Assembly: GCA_029962745.1 (NCBI GenBank)
Contig: CM057157.1
Span: 24,959,460-25,023,459, forward strand
Source: Echinometra lucunter
Lineage: Eukaryota; Echinodermata; Echinoidea; Camarodonta; Echinometridae
DNA: 64,000 bases
Direction: 5' to 3'
This document shows positions 60,188-64,000 of the stretch, in pieces; the first letter of the stretch is position 1, and every line of letters begins with the position of its first letter. A program made the translations under genes and the position numbers. Under the pieces are notes generated by a model. It saw only the letters and a program-made list of their open reading frames with translations. It was not told the origin of the DNA and made no database searches.

Positions 60188-61019
60188 TTTTTAAGAGTTA
60201 AAGTGGTTAGAGATTGAGAAGAAAAAGTCCTCTTCTCTCCCCCCCCCCCCCCCCCCGTCAAAAAAGGCCTTTCAAAACCTCATTGTGCATCATTTTACAA
60301 TAATGATCTTTCTGTTTGAGTTGAATGGTTCGCCAACATGTTTATTTATATAGGCCTGTTTGCAAGACAGGCAAGTTCTGAATTTATGATGACATTAAGC
60401 TTCATAACGATTCCACACAATAAGTTACTGCGATGAAACCGCATCCGTTTCAGAGAGTAGGAAAATGCGCTTCGCCAAAAAAAAATATTTCTTTTACTTT
60501 TATATCACTATCATATTCCCCGTTTTCCGCACAACATGCTTCCGCGCTTAACGATGCATAGCTACCATGGCTACTGATGTGCTAATCGAAAAACACAGAC
60601 CGTATTTTGGCATCAAACACAATGCCATGAAGCCTTGATTAAAGCCTAACTTTCCAAAAGTCTCCGGCTATGATGTCAGAAGCAGCTAGAGTAAAGGAAA
60701 CTCCATAGATCTCAGTCAGTATGACTCTAATGCGTATTTTGGCTAACCAGGGTTTGTGCCTGTAAACTGCTAATGTACCTGACTGTCGTAGGCAGGGTAT
60801 AGGTGTAAGCGGCATCAAGAAGGCTTCCTTGAATTCTGTGAATGGTGAAACCCTCCTAAAAATCATGAATTGAAAGCTCTCTATAGACATGACAGACTTG
60901 TCAGTTTTCCCTGCAGTTAAACTCTCTCAGGTGTAAACATCACGCAGAATAATCAAAAATTAATATGGGTGAGTAGCTAAATTCTTTTCACACAATTAGT
61001 TCTAATCATGAAAGTGCAT
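60188..61019. other. Unique DNA, no gene recognised
   Basis: It contains a C homopolymer at 60239. The 83-codon minus frame at 60639-60890 starts with ATG and ends FTLAASDIIAGDFWKVRL. It reads smoothly but has no recognised domain or splice context, so it is left unassigned. Confidence 0.4.
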
Positions 61020-61092
61020 CATTATTCTAAACAATAATAATGTAATATCATTTTCAAGGCGCTCATATCCGTTACGCTGTGACGTTCATGGC
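61020..61092 (-). repeat. 3' tail of the SINE interrupted by the hAT-like element
   Basis: The complement contains GGATATGAGCGCCTTGAAAA, then TATTACATTATTATTG. This matches the GCGC-then-ATTATTATT tail design of the other SINEs. The head and body resume at 62421 beyond the inserted element. Confidence 0.55.
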
Positions 61093-62412
61093 CAGGGGCG
61101 TCGCTAGACTTTTTTTTAATGGGGGGGGGGGGTGTAGAGGCCAGATTGCCGACAAATTATGCCTCCGATTGCCGACGACCAACGTCGACAAATTCAACTG
61201 TATAAAGCCCACGAGGCATGTTCAATTGTGTGCCTCTATTACATTTTCCTTCTAAATTATATGTTGTTCACCTCACTTGCTGAATGTGTTAGCTTTCCGA
61301 ACACATTCTCTATCTAAATATAATACGAGCGAGCGCAGCGAGCGAGGAAAAATATACACTCTCTTTCGTAGAAGTGATAGTTCTTCATCAAACTACATGA
61401 TGGGCTTAAAGATATCTAAATCATATATTTGGTCACCTCTCTCACATGATTCATTCGCTTTCAAAGACCATCCTAAATCGTAATATTATACGAGCGAGCA
61501 AGGAAAAAATCTATATACTCCTTATCATATAATCCTTTTCATGGTAGAAGTGAAAGTTCTTCATCAAAATACATGATGGGCCTTTAAGATATCTATTTTG
61601 ATATTTTGGTCACCTCTCTTACCTAATTTATTTGCTTTCAAAGACCATCCTCTATCTAAATATCATACGAGCGAGCGCAGCGAGCGAGGAAAAATATATA
61701 TACTATTTTTATGGTAGGTGATAACTCTTCATCAAAGTACATGATGGGCCTCGCTTGCCGAATTCGTTTGCTTTCCCAAATCCATCTTGTATCTGAATAT
61801 TGTACAAGCGAGCATAGCGAGCGAGGAAAAATACTCCTTTTCATAGTAGAAGTGAAAGTTCTTCATCAAAATACACGATGGGCCTTTAAGATACCTATTG
61901 TGATATATTTGGTCACCTCTCCTACCTAATCTATTTGCTTTCAAAGACCATCCTGTATCTAAATATTATACGAGCGAGCGCAGCGAGCGAGGAAAAATAT
62001 ATTTACTCTTTTTTATGGTATAGAGGTGATAATTCTTCAACAAAATACATGATGGGCCCCAAAATATCCAAATTATATATTTGATTATTTCACTTGGCAA
62101 ATGTGTTTGCTTTCCGAAAACATCCTGTATCTTAATATAATACGAGCGAGCGCAGCGAGCGAGGAAAAATAGGCTCTCTTTCGTGTTACCAGTGTTATTT
62201 CGTCGTCAAAATGCACAAGCAAATAAGCCGAATATGACGCTATTTGGGCACCTTACTCATCTTTCTTTTTTCTTTTTCTCTCCTTCCTCTTCCCTCTCCT
62301 TTCTCTCTCTCTCTCTCTCTTTTGCCGACAGCGATCGCGAATTTGCCGACAAGAATTTTTAATGGGGGGGGGGGGTGTCCCCCCCCCACACCCCCCTCTA
62401 GCGACGCCCCTG
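61093..62412. mobile_element. hAT-like element, 1320 bp, carrying internal tandem repeats
   Basis: Ends CAGGGGCGTCGCTAGA and TCTAGCGACGCCCCTG are a perfect 16-base inverted repeat. The flanks TTCATGGC (61085-61092) and CTCATGGC (62413-62420) agree at 7 of 8 bases. Just inside both ends lie TTTTTAATGGGGGGG and a GCCGACAA motif. The middle is a tandem array (61320-62170). No transposase is encoded. The element sits inside a minus-strand SINE. Confidence 0.88.
61320..62170 (+). repeat. Six tandem units, about 137-177 bp, with a CGAGCGAGCGCAGCG core
   Basis: The core CGAGCGAGCGCAGCGAGCGA (or shortened variants) occurs at about 61326, 61491, 61668, 61805, 61970 and 62143. Each is followed by GGAAAAATA, then TTCTTCATCAAARTACATGA and TGGGCC, then a TTTGCTTTCAAAGACCATCC block. 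Copy 2 has lost the second half of the core and copy 4 is mutated (AAGCGAGCATAGCGAGCGAG). Confidence 0.9.
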
Positions 62413-62420
62413 CTCATGGC

Positions 62421-62635
62421 GCTCAGATATCATTGCCATGATTACCCCGTACATAGCCGAGCCGCTGAAACGCTCAAGCAAACAGTCCCTATTTACACCT
62501 GGGTGGCGAGCGGCGAACGTAGACTAATTTTGCCAAAAGACTTCAGTGCCGGGCTGGGATTCGAACCCCGTACCCTTATGATCTGCATTCCAAAGACATA
62601 TCAATTAAACCACGACAACTCTACATACTGGTTTT
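62421..62635 (-). repeat. tRNA-derived SINE head and body
   Basis: The complement has a head with GTTTAATTGATATGTCTTTG, the B box GGTTCGAATCCC near 62560, then TCTTTTGGCAAAATTAGTCT, GCCACCCAGGTGTAAATAGG and a body ending at the hAT-like element. Its 3' tail is at 61020-61092 on the other side. Confidence 0.8.
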
Positions 62636-63680
62636 AAACAGTTTAAGCATGATTTAAGTGCGTCATGCAGATCAATTTACAAAATTTGTGCAATCATCAA
62701 TGTAAACCGTATTCATTAGTCAAGAAAGTTCACTGCAATGATGAATTCAGTAGGCTATATTATCATCGCATTCAGTGAGATGGTGGTAGTAACTGCAAAT
62801 AATCAATTTTAAGGTATAGAATATTCATCAAATGAGGTATAATTCATTGTCGATTTAGCTTGCTGAATACTTATGCCCCCCTTTTTTAGGGGGGGGGGGG
62901 GCTGTTCCCGATATACTCTCTTCACATATTAAGCTACACCCCGATGGGTGTTTTTTTTTCCCGAGGGTATTATGTATTGCAATGATCATAGGCATGCACA
63001 GTGAAATGTAAAGTTCGGTCGCTTGAATAATAGACATTTAATTTACTTAATGGCGCTTTCCGACATTAATGTTTCTATGGGAACGCTTAATGGGTTATAC
63101 ATGTACGTAACATGTTCGTACAAAGCAAAAGTAATGTGTACTCCAAGTACCACATCAAAATGGCCAGTCATGCTTATAGTGTAGGATAAACAGATTGGGT
63201 TTTATAACGCGAAGCCATTCCTTTAAACAAAACTTCCTGATAACCGGGATAATACTTTGAAATTACCAGGAGTCAGTTATCATGTACACCCTTATAGAGT
63301 TGTTGTCATTGCTGCTGCTGCTGCTGCTGCATGTTTTTTTTTGTAATTGTTGTTGCTGCTGTTGTTAAACTATGACCTAAAAAACTGAAGAAAAAAAAAA
63401 CCCGTTCGATAATGTAGGCTTTTACTATTTTATACCCTTTCAAAGTTTTTGCAGTTATTCTTCCAAAATGTGGCATGGCTGTTCGATGATGTCGCATAAT
63501 GATCACCTTGTTTCTCTGTAGGCCTACAACTATTATGTAGTTATAGTGAAGAAAAAACGGTAAATGGAATAATTTTGTACTGCATGTGGGAATGCTGAAG
63601 CATCGAAGTAATGACACATTTCGGACAACAAATACAACAAAAAACAATGCATCATAAACAGTTGAAAGGATATACACGCA
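62636..63680. other. AT-rich DNA, no gene recognised
   Basis: It carries G homopolymers at 62889 and 63681, a (TGC)n run at 63311-63331 and GTTGTTGCTGCTGTTGTT at 63348-63366. The 137-codon minus frame at 63306-63719 ends in polyGln from the TGC/TTG repeat and is not supported as a gene. Confidence 0.5.
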
Positions 63681-63883
63681 GGGGGGGGGGGGTGTTTCAC
63701 GAAGAGTTAAGTCGGACATTAAGTGCCAATGCGCATGCGGTATTCAACGCGTAATCTTATTGATAGACTCCCCAATAGCGCACGTCCCCTGAGCATGATC
63801 CGACCAATGCGGCGATGCGTTATAATCTAATACGCAACTAAGAATTTAAGTGTAAATTTAAGTCAAACTTTACTCTAAGACTA

Positions 63884-64000
63884 AGACCCCTTCACACCAA
63901 GCGGCCGCGGCCCGGTCCCGGCCCGGCACCGCAATTTTATACCAGGCGGCGGCCTGTATCTAGATCCTTTCGTCGTAGGAGCGCTCTACAATTTGACTGT
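63884..64000. mobile_element. Possible left end of a GC-rich foldback element, cut by the window
   Basis: After AT-rich sequence the window ends with AGACCCCTTCACACCAAGCG and then GCGGCCGCGGCCCGG palindromes. The abrupt change resembles the starts of the CACA(C/T)-containing foldbacks elsewhere in the window. The mate end is outside, so this is only suggestive. Confidence 0.3.

Noticed and set aside
60639..60890. Smooth 83-codon minus frame possibly from a retroelement
   Set aside because: No reverse transcriptase, integrase or other motif could be identified on either strand.
63306..63719. 137-codon minus frame ending in polyGln
   Set aside because: The Gln run is the TGC/TTG microsatellite and the frame spans a G homopolymer; no domain.

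Overview
The window looks like non-coding DNA from a large, repeat-rich animal genome. The closest fit by inference is a marine invertebrate deuterostome, most likely an echinoderm such as a sea urchin. Hemichordate, amphioxus or mollusc cannot be excluded without a database search. The evidence is an AT-rich background without long open reading frames, many tRNA-derived SINEs, many short palindromic (foldback) DNA transposons, abundant di- and trinucleotide microsatellites, and about thirty homopolymer G or C tracts. Nothing looks bacterial or viral: there are no operons, no ribosome binding sites, no rRNA, no CRISPR and no intact transposase or reverse transcriptase.

No complete protein-coding gene is visible. 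The only stretch that reads well as an exon is a 64-base minus-strand segment at 10627-10690, with a good acceptor, a consensus donor and coding-like codon use. If it is real, much of the window is probably intron of a minus-strand gene. A second, weaker candidate is a plus-strand first coding exon at 6545-6652. It encodes a short Cys-containing N-terminus followed by a hydrophobic segment. Two further exon-like snippets, at 13882-13924 and 55920-55962 on the minus strand, are speculative.

Layout. 1-5000: unique AT-rich DNA, two small foldback elements and GA/CT microsatellites. 5040-6180: a decayed, pyrimidine-rich tandem array with a monomer near 200-240 bases. 6180-6650: a more CpG-rich patch with the candidate first exon. 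10200-12400: two SINEs, the best exon and a long CTA/AGA trinucleotide tract. 17864-18925: three near-identical tandem units of about 351-360 bases. 21440-25750: three SINEs and two large GC-rich foldback elements. 27244-35170: a cluster of DNA-transposon remnants, including one with a perfect 10-base direct flank. 37440-42815: SINEs, an AT microsatellite, a 200-base tandem duplication and foldbacks. 44654-49518: a hAT-like MITE, a GGA tract and a 518-base foldback. 53275-55827: two foldbacks, one with a perfect 8-base target duplication. 56883-58008: another tandem array. 59364-62635: foldbacks and a hAT-like element inserted into an older SINE.

The elements do not act together as a pathway. 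They record repeated invasion by non-autonomous transposons (PIF/Harbinger-like, hAT-like, possibly Mutator-like) and SINEs. Class assignments rest on target-site length and terminal repeats only, because no element carries an intact enzyme gene. I did not find a convincing new biological system. The most useful leads are the 10627-10690 exon, the nested insertion at 61020-62635, the termini-defined foldback families and the tandem arrays.
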